Below are positions 15,868-23,798 of a DNA stretch of 29,804 nt, piece by piece. Position 1 is the first letter of the stretch. Each line of letters begins with the position of its first letter. The notes under the pieces were generated by a model. The model was given only the letters and a program-made list of their open reading frames with translations, had not been told where the DNA came from and did not search any database. Position numbers and translations under genes: made by a program. Source of the DNA: Porphyromonadaceae bacterium UBA2751 (GTDB taxonomy: Bacteria > Bacteroidota > Bacteroidia > Bacteroidales > Muribaculaceae); the NCBI GenBank assembly GCA_002353285.1, contig DEJJ01000019.1:1-29804 (forward strand). The letters are read 5' to 3'.

Positions 15868-16947
15868 ATGAACGAAAATAATCAAAAGGTAGCGTTAATA
15901 ACTGGTATTACTGGTCAGGACGGCAGTTACTTGGCTGAGTTCCTGCTCGAGAAGGGCTATGAGGTGCATGGCATCATCAGGCGCAGCAGCTCCTTCAACA
16001 CCGCTCGCATCGAGCATCTCTATCTCGACGAGTGGGTGCGCGACATGCGTCAGCAGCGTCTCATTAATCTTCATTATGGCGACATGACCGACTCGAGTTC
16101 TCTCATCCGACTGATTGAGAATCTCAAGCCCGACGAGATCTACAACCTCGCCGCTCAGAGCCATGTAAAGGTGTCGTTCGACGTGCCTGAATACACTGCC
16201 GAGGCCGATGCCGTGGGCACTCTGAGACTGCTCGAGGCTGTGCGCATCACCCATCGCGAGAAGCTCACGAGAATCTATCAGGCAAGCACCAGTGAGCTCT
16301 ATGGCAAGGTGCAGGAAGTGCCACAGAGCGAGACCACTCCATTCTACCCTCGCAGCCCCTATGCCGTGGCCAAGCTCTACAGCTATTGGATCATGAAGAA
16401 CTATCGCGAGAGCTATGGAATGTACACCGCCAATGGCATACTCTTCAACCACGAGAGCGAGCGCCGTGGCGAGAATTTCGTCACACGCAAGATAACATTT
16501 GCAGCAGCACGCATCGTCAATGGCTTGCAGGAGAAACTTTATCTTGGTAATCTTAACGCCAAGCGCGACTGGGGATATGCACGCGACTATGTTGAGTGCA
16601 TGTGGCTCATCCTGCAGCAGCCCGAGCCCAGCGACTTCGTTATTGCCACTGGCGAGTTTCACTCGGTGCGCGAGTTCTGCACTCTGGCCTTCCATTATGC
16701 AGGCATTGAGCTGGAGTGGCAAGGCGAGGGACTCGACGAGAAAGGCATCGACAAGGCGACAGGAAAGGTGATTGTTGAAGTAGATCAGAAGTACTTCCGG
16801 CCTGCCGAGGTCGACCAGCTACTGGGCGATCCCACTAAGGCGCGCACACAGCTGGGCTGGAATCCGCGCAAAACCACCTTCGACCAGCTTGTCAAGCTCA
16901 TGGTCGACCACGACATGCAGCACATTCGCAAGGTCTACCACCTGTAA
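15868..16947 (+). CDS. gmd: GDP-mannose 4,6-dehydratase
   Basis: Converts GDP-D-mannose to GDP-4-keto-6-deoxy-D-mannose, the first step to GDP-L-fucose. A 359-residue extended SDR with the Rossmann motif GITGQDG (13-19), RRSSSFNTARIEHLY, the catalytic Thr141/Glu143 in QASTSELYG, and YAVAK (Tyr165, Lys169). NHESERRGENFVTRKI and the DWGYARDYVE block are typical of GMD. Length is normal. The next gene, fcl, completes the pathway after a 79-bp gap containing a short repeat. Confidence 0.97.
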   Translation: MNENNQKVALITGITGQDGSYLAEFLLEKGYEVHGIIRRSSSFNTARIEHLYLDEWVRDMRQQRLINLHYGDMTDSSSLIRLIENLKPDEIYNLAAQSHVKVSFDVPEYTAEADAVGTLRLLEAVRITHREKLTRIYQASTSELYGKVQEVPQSETTPFYPRSPYAVAKLYSYWIMKNYRESYGMYTANGILFNHESERRGENFVTRKITFAAARIVNGLQEKLYLGNLNAKRDWGYARDYVECMWLILQQPEPSDFVIATGEFHSVREFCTLAFHYAGIELEWQGEGLDEKGIDKATGKVIVEVDQKYFRPAEVDQLLGDPTKARTQLGWNPRKTTFDQLVKLMVDHDMQHIRKVYHL

Positions 16948-16969
16948 TTAAAGCATAATTTTTTTATGA

Positions 16970-16996
16970 TCGATTAGTCGATAGCTCGATTAGTCG
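16970..16996. repeat. Direct repeat TCGATTAGTCG in the gmd-fcl gap
   Basis: TCGATTAGTCG occurs twice (16970-16980 and 16986-16996) with a 16-bp period. Each copy can form a small hairpin around TTAG (ATCGA/TCGAT arms in the first copy). It precedes the fcl start by about 30 bp. Confidence 0.7.
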
Positions 16997-17026
16997 GATA
17001 ATTGAATTGTTGAAAAATTAATCAAA

Positions 17027-18100
17027 ATGGAGAAAAACTCTAAAATATATGTTGCCGGGCACCGCGGTCTGGTGGGCTCGGCCATTTGGAAAAATCTTGA
17101 GAGTAAAGGCTACACTAATCTCATTGGGCGCACTCACAGTGAGCTCGACCTGATGGATGCCGTGGCAGTGCGTCGCTTCTTCGACGACGAGCAACCCGAG
17201 TATGTTGTTCTTGCAGCGGCCCATGTGGGTGGCATTATGGCGAACCTCAAGTACCGTGCCGACTTCATCTTCCAGAACCTTGCTATCCAGCAAAACGTGA
17301 TAGGGGAGAGCTGGCGACATCATGTGAAAAAACTGCTCTTTCTGGGCAGCACTTGCATCTATCCGCGTGAGGCTCCACAGCCCATTCCTGAAACTGCGCT
17401 GCTCACCGCACCACTTGAGTATACTAACGAACCCTATGCCATAGCCAAGATTGCCGGCATGAAGATGTGTGAGAGTTTCAACCTGCAGTACGGCACCAAC
17501 TACATTGCCGTGATGCCCACTAATCTATATGGCCCTAACGATAACTTCAATCTCGAGACCAGCCATGTGATGCCGGCCATGATTCGCAAGATGCACCTTG
17601 CCAAGATGCTAAATGAGGGAAACTGGGATGGACTGCGTGCCGATCTTGATCGTCGCCCTGTGGAAGGTGTTGATGGTAAAGCTTCGCACGACGAAATAGT
17701 GGCAGTGCTCTCTCGATATGGAATAACCAGTGAGTGCCTGCAGTTGTGGGGTACAGGAGCCCCCATCCGTGAGTTCTTGTGGAGCGAGGATATGGCCGAT
17801 GCCAGCGTCTACTGCCTTGAGCATATCAACTTCGACGACGTGCGCGGTAACAATGCCGACGTGCGCAATTGCCACATCAACATTGGCAGTGGCAAGGAAA
17901 TCACCATCAAGCAGCTTGCCGAGCTGGTGAAAATGACAGTGGGTTATAACGGCATCATTGAGTGGGACAGCACTAAGCCCGACGGCACATTGCGCAAGCT
18001 CACCGATGTTTCGAAACTCCATTCGCTGGGTTGGCGCCATCGCATGGAGATTGAAGATGGCGTCCCTGCCCTCTATCGCTGGTATCTCTCAAGCCTATAG
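17027..18100 (+). CDS. fcl: GDP-L-fucose synthase
   Basis: The dual-function epimerase/reductase that turns GDP-4-keto-6-deoxymannose into GDP-L-fucose using NADPH. A 357-residue extended SDR: GHRGLVGSAI (11-20), AAAHVGGIMAN, the Ser108 region LGSTCIYP with Cys110, Tyr137-x3-Lys141 in EPYAIAK, and PTNLYGPNDNFN. It is about 40 residues longer than the E. coli enzyme, mostly in a segment near 191-236, between the IRKMHLAK helix and LWGTGAPIREFLW; such longer forms are usual in Bacteroidota as far as I recall. The product would feed surface glycan or glycoprotein fucosylation. Confidence 0.96.
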   Translation: MEKNSKIYVAGHRGLVGSAIWKNLESKGYTNLIGRTHSELDLMDAVAVRRFFDDEQPEYVVLAAAHVGGIMANLKYRADFIFQNLAIQQNVIGESWRHHVKKLLFLGSTCIYPREAPQPIPETALLTAPLEYTNEPYAIAKIAGMKMCESFNLQYGTNYIAVMPTNLYGPNDNFNLETSHVMPAMIRKMHLAKMLNEGNWDGLRADLDRRPVEGVDGKASHDEIVAVLSRYGITSECLQLWGTGAPIREFLWSEDMADASVYCLEHINFDDVRGNNADVRNCHINIGSGKEITIKQLAELVKMTVGYNGIIEWDSTKPDGTLRKLTDVSKLHSLGWRHRMEIEDGVPALYRWYLSSL

Positions 18101-18120
18101 AAATTTAATCAGAAAGTTAT

Positions 18121-18170
18121 AAAAGAAAAGGGCTGCGCAATTCCCACCAGAGGGATTTAGCGCAGCCCTT
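18121..18170 (-). terminator. Terminator between convergent fcl and C10 peptidase genes
   Basis: An 11-bp stem (18128-18138 with 18160-18170), with further AATCCC/GGGATT pairing inside the loop. The U-tract (18121-18129 on the minus strand) best serves the C10 peptidase gene that ends at 18191. It may also stop fcl transcripts, though the plus-strand T-run is poor. Confidence 0.8.
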
Positions 18171-18190
18171 GAGCTTGTTTATTGCTACAT

Positions 18191-20557
18191 TTATTTGATA
18201 ACTTTGTAGGTCTTGTCGCCGTCGATGACGATGTTCAAGCCCTTGAATGGGGTGTTGCTTACTTGACCCATAGGGTTGACGTAGCGCACAGCGGTGTTGT
18301 TGCCGTTGATGTTGATGGCATCAATTGATGTTGCGTCGAGGTCGAGCATGAAAGGAACTTCCCTGAGCTGCTCATCACCCTTGAGATTGAAGAAATAGAG
18401 TTTATATTCAGTGTCGGGCAAACCTTCAAATACCGTCTTGATGTTGACGGTGCGAGTCTCGCCAGCAGGAATCTTCATTACCTCGGTCATGCCATCATAG
18501 CGTGTTGCATTGCCCTCGATAATGCGGTAGTAGATAGGGCCTACGTATTCACCAGTTCCTGTGTTCTTAACATCAATAGTTCCATTAATGTCGTCGGGTG
18601 CCATGTAATAGTTGCCCACTGTGGCTTGAGTCATTGCCGTGAGCTCATAGCCTTCGTTGGGAGTAACCACAATGTTGCGAGGTCCATCAATGATGTTGTT
18701 GTTGATGTCGCGAATCACCATTTGGTAATTGCCGGCTCCACGAGGAGCAAAGAGGTCGCATTTAACCAGCACTCTGCCGCCGTTGGGCACATCAATCTGA
18801 GCCGAGAACATTTCGTTGTCATATTCGGTCTCCTCGGCCTTCTTGGCAGCGATGGTGATGGGACCTTGGAAATCATTGCCAGTGTTGGTGAAGATTATTT
18901 CACCTTTAAAGAAGGTGTTGTCGCCCACTTCGGCGGGGTAATTAAAGCTCTCGACTGCGAGGGCCGAGCCAGTGGCAGGCTTGCTGAAGGTCATCACGCT
19001 GTTCTCAACATGAACGTTCAAGTAGCCCTTGATGGCCGAGCTGTGGTCGTAGAATTGATACTCGTTGATACCAGCATCGGGGCACTTGTACATGAAATGC
19101 AGCCGGTAGTCGCCATCGGCCAGATTGGTGCTTGGTGTGAAGTTGATGGCGGTGTTGCGCTCCACGCTGGCAGTGTAGCGGCTGCCCAAGCTCATCAATA
19201 GGTCGCGTTCAGTGCTGGCGACCACCTCAACGATGTTGTCATTGACATCGGTGATTACAAATGCCGATGTGATGTTGACACGGTTGTTTTCATCGCAACC
19301 GTAGCCTGCTCCCATCATGCCGAAGCGTTCCATTTTAATAGTCTCGCCCAGGGTCACTTGGCTTTCGTAGGGATAAAAGCTATCGAGAGTGACCTCCAGA
19401 TAGGTGCCGGGTGCGGGATCGCCCTTGTCGGGGTAGGCATTGATGATGATGGACTGTGCCGAGTTGTAGCCACCCTCAAAAGAGCCTGCGCCCTGGTCGC
19501 GAGGGTTAAGGGCCGTGATCAGGAAGTAGCCATTGCTGTGTGAGCTCCATCCCCAATTGAAGTGGAAGTAACCGTCCTCGTTATAGCCGTCGAGCACAAA
19601 TGTGTGGCCGCCACGCTTGGTGAATCCCGAGTAGATGATGGGGCGCTGATTGTTGAGCTCGTTGAAGATGAGTTCTTCCCACTCGTTGAGTGTCTTAGTA
19701 CTACGCATTATAAAGAACATGCCTTTGTTGAACTTGAAGTTGGTGCGTAACGCATTCATCATCCTGTGAGCACTGGTGCTACTACTCTTGCCATATTGCA
19801 TTTCGCTTGCCACTCCGGCGTCGTACATGAGCGTTGCTACGGCATCGCCCTGCTCTTCGGAGTACTTGCTGGGCAAGTAGTTGTCGAGCATCAAGTCCCA
19901 CTCATAGGGGTGATTAAAGTCTCGGTCGATGGTCATTTCATGGCTCTGATAGGTGTTGCTGCCCACGCCGGCATCGGGCCAGCGATGGTAGTACATGACT
20001 TGAGCTGCTGCTGTGGCAACGCAACCGGTAGCGCTCCGTCCAGCCGGTTGATCGTTAACGTAGTAATCAGGGCACAGGCGGTTGTAAGGTTCGCCCTGGT
20101 CCCAGTTGCTCTTGAGCAATGGCTTCACTGCGGGGTTATGAGCCAGTGATTGATCGGCTGCCATTGCATTAGGGTTGTTACGCAAGTAGTTCATCTCTTG
20201 GGCATACATCTCAAGCATGTAACGCAGGCCGTCGGGCATGTTGGCAGGGTCAATCGAGCCTTCGTCGCAATAGCCCAGCACTGGCACGGCACGGTCGTCG
20301 CCAGCAATGATGATGTAACCATTGTTTCCTTCATTGTTAAACACATAATAGTCGGTAGCACCCTGTTGGCTCTTTGCCTCGATGGCCATTTTGAGCTTGG
20401 GAACTGCACTGTGGTTCACACCAAGCATGTGCTTGGGAGCGTTCTTGGTGAGGTAACTTTGGGCAATTGCCATAGCATCGCCTTGTGAAATCTGCTTGGC
20501 ACACACGGTTGAAACCAGTATCACACTGGCAAGTAGTAGTAACAAATAGCGTTTCAT
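18191..20557 (-). CDS. Secreted C10-family cysteine peptidase (streptopain/interpain type)
   Basis: A 788-residue exported protease. The signal peptide is about 1-20 (VCA before Lys21). A Spi/propeptide region (about 21-145) contains YYVFNNEGNNGYIIIAGDDRAVPVLGY-type sequence. The C10 catalytic domain is about 146-375: Cys179 in RSATGCVATAAAQVMYYHRWP, His318 in RGGHTFVLDGY, and the conserved NWGW (334-337). Residues about 385-735 are beta-sandwich-like extensions, probably for surface association or substrate binding. The C-terminal tail (about 745-788; NPMGQ ... YKVIK) resembles the tail of the two secreted proteins at the start of the window. It is made as a zymogen and activated by propeptide removal by family precedent; targets are host or dietary proteins by inference. 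Confidence 0.93.
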   Translation of the reverse strand: MKRYLLLLLASVILVSTVCAKQISQGDAMAIAQSYLTKNAPKHMLGVNHSAVPKLKMAIEAKSQQGATDYYVFNNEGNNGYIIIAGDDRAVPVLGYCDEGSIDPANMPDGLRYMLEMYAQEMNYLRNNPNAMAADQSLAHNPAVKPLLKSNWDQGEPYNRLCPDYYVNDQPAGRSATGCVATAAAQVMYYHRWPDAGVGSNTYQSHEMTIDRDFNHPYEWDLMLDNYLPSKYSEEQGDAVATLMYDAGVASEMQYGKSSSTSAHRMMNALRTNFKFNKGMFFIMRSTKTLNEWEELIFNELNNQRPIIYSGFTKRGGHTFVLDGYNEDGYFHFNWGWSSHSNGYFLITALNPRDQGAGSFEGGYNSAQSIIINAYPDKGDPAPGTYLEVTLDSFYPYESQVTLGETIKMERFGMMGAGYGCDENNRVNITSAFVITDVNDNIVEVVASTERDLLMSLGSRYTASVERNTAINFTPSTNLADGDYRLHFMYKCPDAGINEYQFYDHSSAIKGYLNVHVENSVMTFSKPATGSALAVESFNYPAEVGDNTFFKGEIIFTNTGNDFQGPITIAAKKAEETEYDNEMFSAQIDVPNGGRVLVKCDLFAPRGAGNYQMVIRDINNNIIDGPRNIVVTPNEGYELTAMTQATVGNYYMAPDDINGTIDVKNTGTGEYVGPIYYRIIEGNATRYDGMTEVMKIPAGETRTVNIKTVFEGLPDTEYKLYFFNLKGDEQLREVPFMLDLDATSIDAININGNNTAVRYVNPMGQVSNTPFKGLNIVIDGDKTYKVIK

Positions 20558-20621
20558 AAGATTGTTATTGTATAATTTTATTTTGGTGGCAAAAATAGTA
20601 CTCCCACTATTATTGATTGTG

Positions 20622-20629
20622 CAAAGTTA
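20622..20629 (-). promoter_or_regulatory. Probable -7 element of the C10 peptidase promoter
   Basis: TAACTTTG on the minus strand, 65 bp before the start codon. No TTTG is present at the expected -33 distance, so support is partial. The rest of the 175-bp gap up to the permease gene is AT-rich and shows nothing else clear. Confidence 0.45.
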
Positions 20630-20732
20630 TAAAAAAAGTTGAAAATATGAATAATTTTCCATGCATAATCTTGGGATGTTAGAATTTTTTTTACATTGGT
20701 AGTGGGTAATGGTTGAATTTTTGGCACCAGAA

Positions 20733-21836
20733 TTAACTCCTTTTCTTGTAGGTGAGTGCCGCGCCCAGATTCATCACCACGGCTAGGATGGCGAGAGCCA
20801 TGAAGTTGAAGCGCATGTCGTAGAAAGTGGCGCCTTTCATGAACACCGAACGCAATATCGCAATGAAATAACGTGGTGGTAATACATAAGTTATATATTG
20901 CGCCCACTTTGGCATCGATTCAATGGGGGTGAGAAGGCCGCTCATGAGCATGAACACCATCACAAAGAAAAACATGAAGAAGATGGCCTGCTGCATGGTC
21001 GACGAGATATTGGAGGCAATGATACCAAAACCTGAGATGACGAGCACAAACAGGAATGCTCCAGCATAGATGGTGAGCAGGTTACCCACCGAGCTCAGGC
21101 CATACACGAGCCACGCCACCACAAGAGCTATGGTGATTACAATAAGTCCTGCTACCCAGTATACTATGAGTTTAGCAAGGGTAAAGGTGAAGCGGTTCAC
21201 TGGGGTAACATTGATTTGCTCAATGGTGCCTGCCTCTTTCTCTCCCACAAGATTGAGTGCTGGTAGGAAACCGGTGATGATTATCACAAGGATGGCAAGC
21301 AAGGCTGGTATCATGAAGTTGCGATACTCAAGGGTGGGGTTGTAGCGATTTTGAACTACAAAAAGGTCGCCTTGGCGCACTGGTGATAGACTCTCGCGAA
21401 GCTCATTGATGCAACTGCTCAATGTCTGAGCAAGATATTGTGTTCCCAGGCTTCCCTTGGTGGCATTCACGCTGTTGGCACTGATGTTAAGTTTCTTGGG
21501 ACTACCTGTGGCTATCGATTTCTCAAAGTCTTGAGGAACCTCGAGGATAGCGTCTACTTCACCATCCTCAAGACTCTTGAGCGAGAGTGTGAAGCTGCTT
21601 GACACGCTGTGAAGCGTGAGATATTCACTCGCATGAATCTTGCTGATGATGCGTTGGGAGAACTGTGAATGGTCGTTGTCCACAACGCTCACGCTCACGT
21701 GACGCACATCCATGGTTGTAACCCAGGGCAGCACCAGCATTATCATGATGGGAAACACTATCACAAGCTTGGGTAAGAAGGTGTTGCGCTTGAATTGAAG
21801 AACTTCTTTGCGAATGAGTACTTTTAATGTCGACAT
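20733..21836 (-). CDS. ABC-2 type permease, second subunit (YbhR/YbhS-like)
   Basis: A 367-residue ABC-2 membrane subunit: one TM helix near the N terminus (about 22-41), a large extracytoplasmic domain (about 45-170) with VVDNDHSQFSQR and GEVDAILEVPQDFEK, then about five TM helices from 175 onward. The GEKEAGTIEQINVTPV coupling motif of the family is present near 198-213. It is the last gene of the ABC efflux operon and starts 13 bp after the first permease, with which it should form the heterodimeric channel. Confidence 0.9.
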   Translation of the reverse strand: MSTLKVLIRKEVLQFKRNTFLPKLVIVFPIMIMLVLPWVTTMDVRHVSVSVVDNDHSQFSQRIISKIHASEYLTLHSVSSSFTLSLKSLEDGEVDAILEVPQDFEKSIATGSPKKLNISANSVNATKGSLGTQYLAQTLSSCINELRESLSPVRQGDLFVVQNRYNPTLEYRNFMIPALLAILVIIITGFLPALNLVGEKEAGTIEQINVTPVNRFTFTLAKLIVYWVAGLIVITIALVVAWLVYGLSSVGNLLTIYAGAFLFVLVISGFGIIASNISSTMQQAIFFMFFFVMVFMLMSGLLTPIESMPKWAQYITYVLPPRYFIAILRSVFMKGATFYDMRFNFMALAILAVVMNLGAALTYKKRS

Positions 21837-21849
21837 GTTGTTGAGGTTT

Positions 21850-22944
21850 TTACTCTAGTTTGTCTTTGAAATTCTTTAATGCAATGGCTATAAGGCCTAT
21901 GGTCATGATAATTAGGATAACGAAATCTTTCAATATCATTCCCAATGGAGCGCCTTGTATCATGAGCTTGCGCATGGCATCAATGTACCAGCGGGCAGGA
22001 ACTATTGCCGATATGGGCTTTAACACAGCGGGCATGTTCTCGATGGGGAACATCATGCCCGAGAGCATCACTATGGGCATGAGCATCACAGCGGCCGAGA
22101 TTAGCAATGCTACAATCTGTGATGAAGCAATGGTCGACACAAGCAGGCCAAGAGCCAATGACAGCGCAAGATACACCAGCGATATCATGATGATGCTACC
22201 CAAGTTGCCAGTCATGGGGATGCCAAGCACATAGTGGGCTAATAACAAGATTGTTGTCAGGTTGATGCACGAGAGCACAAAGAATGGGACCATCTTTGCA
22301 AGAATGATTTGTAATGGACGAGCCGGCGACACCAGTAGCACATCCATCGTCCCAGTCTCTTTCTCACGCACTATCGACACCGAGGTGAGCATGGCGCAAA
22401 TTAAAATGAAAATCATTCCCATGATGCCAGGCACAAAGTTGAAGGCGCTCTTCATTTGCGGGTTGAAGAGCATGTGGGTTTCTATCAGGCTGGTGCTTTC
22501 TTGCAATGCCCCGCCCAAGATGTTGCTCAAGTAGCCGGCTCCGGCTTGGGCCACATTGGTGTTGGAAGCATCCATGATGAATTGCATTGCTGGTTGACCG
22601 GTGGCTTGCGATTTCCATTGCTGAATAATGTTGTCGTAGTCATGAGCAAAAAATACTATGGCATCGGCCTCACCTGAGCGCAGGTAGCGGTCCACATCAT
22701 GCTCCCCGATAGCACCCTTGTAGGTGATGTAGGGATTGGCCGAGAGCTTCTCTACAGCATTCCTGATTTCTTCACTCCACTTGGGCACTACCACTGCCAC
22801 GTTCACGTTGTTGACCTCGGTCGAGATTGCGAAACCGAATAGCAATATCTGAACCACTGGCATGAGCAACGCAATGAGCATCGTGCGGCTGTCGCGCAAG
22901 ATGTGCAGAGTTTCTTTCTTGACAAATTTTAAAAATCCTCTCAT
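21850..22944 (-). CDS. ABC-2 type permease, first subunit (YbhS/YbhR-like)
   Basis: A 364-residue ABC-2 membrane subunit with TM1 at about 22-42, an extracytoplasmic domain (about 45-170; GEADAIVFFAHDYD), and TM helices near 172-192, 218-238, 251-272, 277-297 and 340-357. The conserved REKETGTMDVLLVSP motif (193-207), which contacts the ATPase, is intact, as is the MLSGMMFPIENMP segment. It is separated from the upstream ATPase gene by 98 bp of heptanucleotide repeats, the only large gap within this otherwise overlapping operon. Confidence 0.92.
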   Translation of the reverse strand: MRGFLKFVKKETLHILRDSRTMLIALLMPVVQILLFGFAISTEVNNVNVAVVVPKWSEEIRNAVEKLSANPYITYKGAIGEHDVDRYLRSGEADAIVFFAHDYDNIIQQWKSQATGQPAMQFIMDASNTNVAQAGAGYLSNILGGALQESTSLIETHMLFNPQMKSAFNFVPGIMGMIFILICAMLTSVSIVREKETGTMDVLLVSPARPLQIILAKMVPFFVLSCINLTTILLLAHYVLGIPMTGNLGSIIMISLVYLALSLALGLLVSTIASSQIVALLISAAVMLMPIVMLSGMMFPIENMPAVLKPISAIVPARWYIDAMRKLMIQGAPLGMILKDFVILIIMTIGLIAIALKNFKDKLE

Positions 22945-22946
22945 TT

Positions 22947-22981
22947 GAGTTATGAGTTATCAGTAGTGAGTTATCAGTTTC
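22947..22981. repeat. Heptanucleotide tandem array GAGTTAT/CAGTTAT
   Basis: Five consecutive 7-bp units: GAGTTAT, GAGTTAT, CAGTAGT, GAGTTAT, CAGTTTC. The array abuts the start codon of the permease gene and belongs to the same sequence family as the array at 29575-29658. Confidence 0.75.
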
Positions 22982-22992
22982 CGGTTGATTGT

Positions 22993-23041
22993 GCATTATA
23001 CATTTTACATTATGCATTATGCATTATGCATTGTGAATTAT
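22993..23041. repeat. Heptanucleotide tandem array GCATTAT
   Basis: Seven consecutive 7-bp units: GCATTAT, ACATTTT, ACATTAT, GCATTAT, GCATTAT, GCATTGT, GAATTAT. It ends 1 bp before the stop codon of the ATPase gene. Together with the neighbouring array it fills nearly the whole intercistronic gap. Confidence 0.85.
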
Positions 23042-23042
23042 T

Positions 23043-23798
23043 TTAGTCTCCACGTTGTGCATCGCGTGCAAGATAGCGGAACACTTCGTCCATCGATGCG
23101 GCGTCATACGTTTTCTTAAGGTTGGCGGGAGTGTCAAGGGCTTTGATTTTGCCGTCAACCATCATCGACACGCGGTGGCAATATTCGGCCTCATCCATGT
23201 AGTGGGTAGTAACAAAGATGGTGATGCCCTGGCTCGATGCTTCGTAGATCATTTCCCAAAACTGGCGGCGAGTAATGGGGTCGACTCCGCCAGTGGGCTC
23301 GTCAAGGAAAACTATGTCGGGCTTATGCAGGGTGGCGACTACAAACGCGAGTTTTTGTTTCCACCCTAATGGCAAGGAACCCACTAAGGTGTCTTTCTCG
23401 CTCAAGAAATCAAGTCGCTCAAGCATGACTCTGGCGCGCTCTTTCAGCTCTTGGCTTTTAACACCATAGATGCCACCAAAGAGTTGCATGTTTTCCATGA
23501 CGGTGAGGTCGTCGTAGAGTGAGAACCGCTGACTCATGTAGCCAATGTGACGCTTAATTTGTTCTCCGTCTTTCACCACGTCAAAGCCTGCTACAGTGCC
23601 ACTGCCGCTACTGGGATAGCTCAACCCACACAGCATGCGCATGGCAGTGGTCTTGCCGGCACCATTGGCGCCGAGGAAACCAAAAATTTCTCCTCGCTTC
23701 ACCTCAAAGCTGATGTGGTCCACAGCAGTGAATGAGCCAAACTGCTTGGTGAGGTCATGCACTTGAATTATGTATTGTGGAGCTTCGCTATTTTTCAT
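23043..23798 (-). CDS. ABC transporter ATPase, YbhF second-half-like, degenerate signature
   Basis: A 251-residue nucleotide-binding subunit. Walker A GANGAGKTT (43-51), Q-loop Gln90 in GYMSQRFSLY, Walker B with catalytic Glu (IVFLDEP, 162-168) and H-loop His199 (VTTHYMDEA) are intact. The signature motif is degenerate: SLPLGWKQKL (141-150) replaces LSGGQ. This resembles the second ATPase half of the fused YbhF protein as I recall it. The start overlaps the end of the other ATPase gene by 11 bp, so the two should be made in equal amounts and pair as a heterodimer driving the two permeases. Confidence 0.9.
   Translation of the reverse strand: MKNSEAPQYIIQVHDLTKQFGSFTAVDHISFEVKRGEIFGFLGANGAGKTTAMRMLCGLSYPSSGSGTVAGFDVVKDGEQIKRHIGYMSQRFSLYDDLTVMENMQLFGGIYGVKSQELKERARVMLERLDFLSEKDTLVGSLPLGWKQKLAFVVATLHKPDIVFLDEPTGGVDPITRRQFWEMIYEASSQGITIFVTTHYMDEAEYCHRVSMMVDGKIKALDTPANLKKTYDAASMDEVFRYLARDAQRGD

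Noticed and set aside
22772..23017. Possible small gene spanning the heptamer arrays and the permease start
   Set aside because: Its N-terminus is simply translated heptamer repeat and the rest is the permease gene in another frame.
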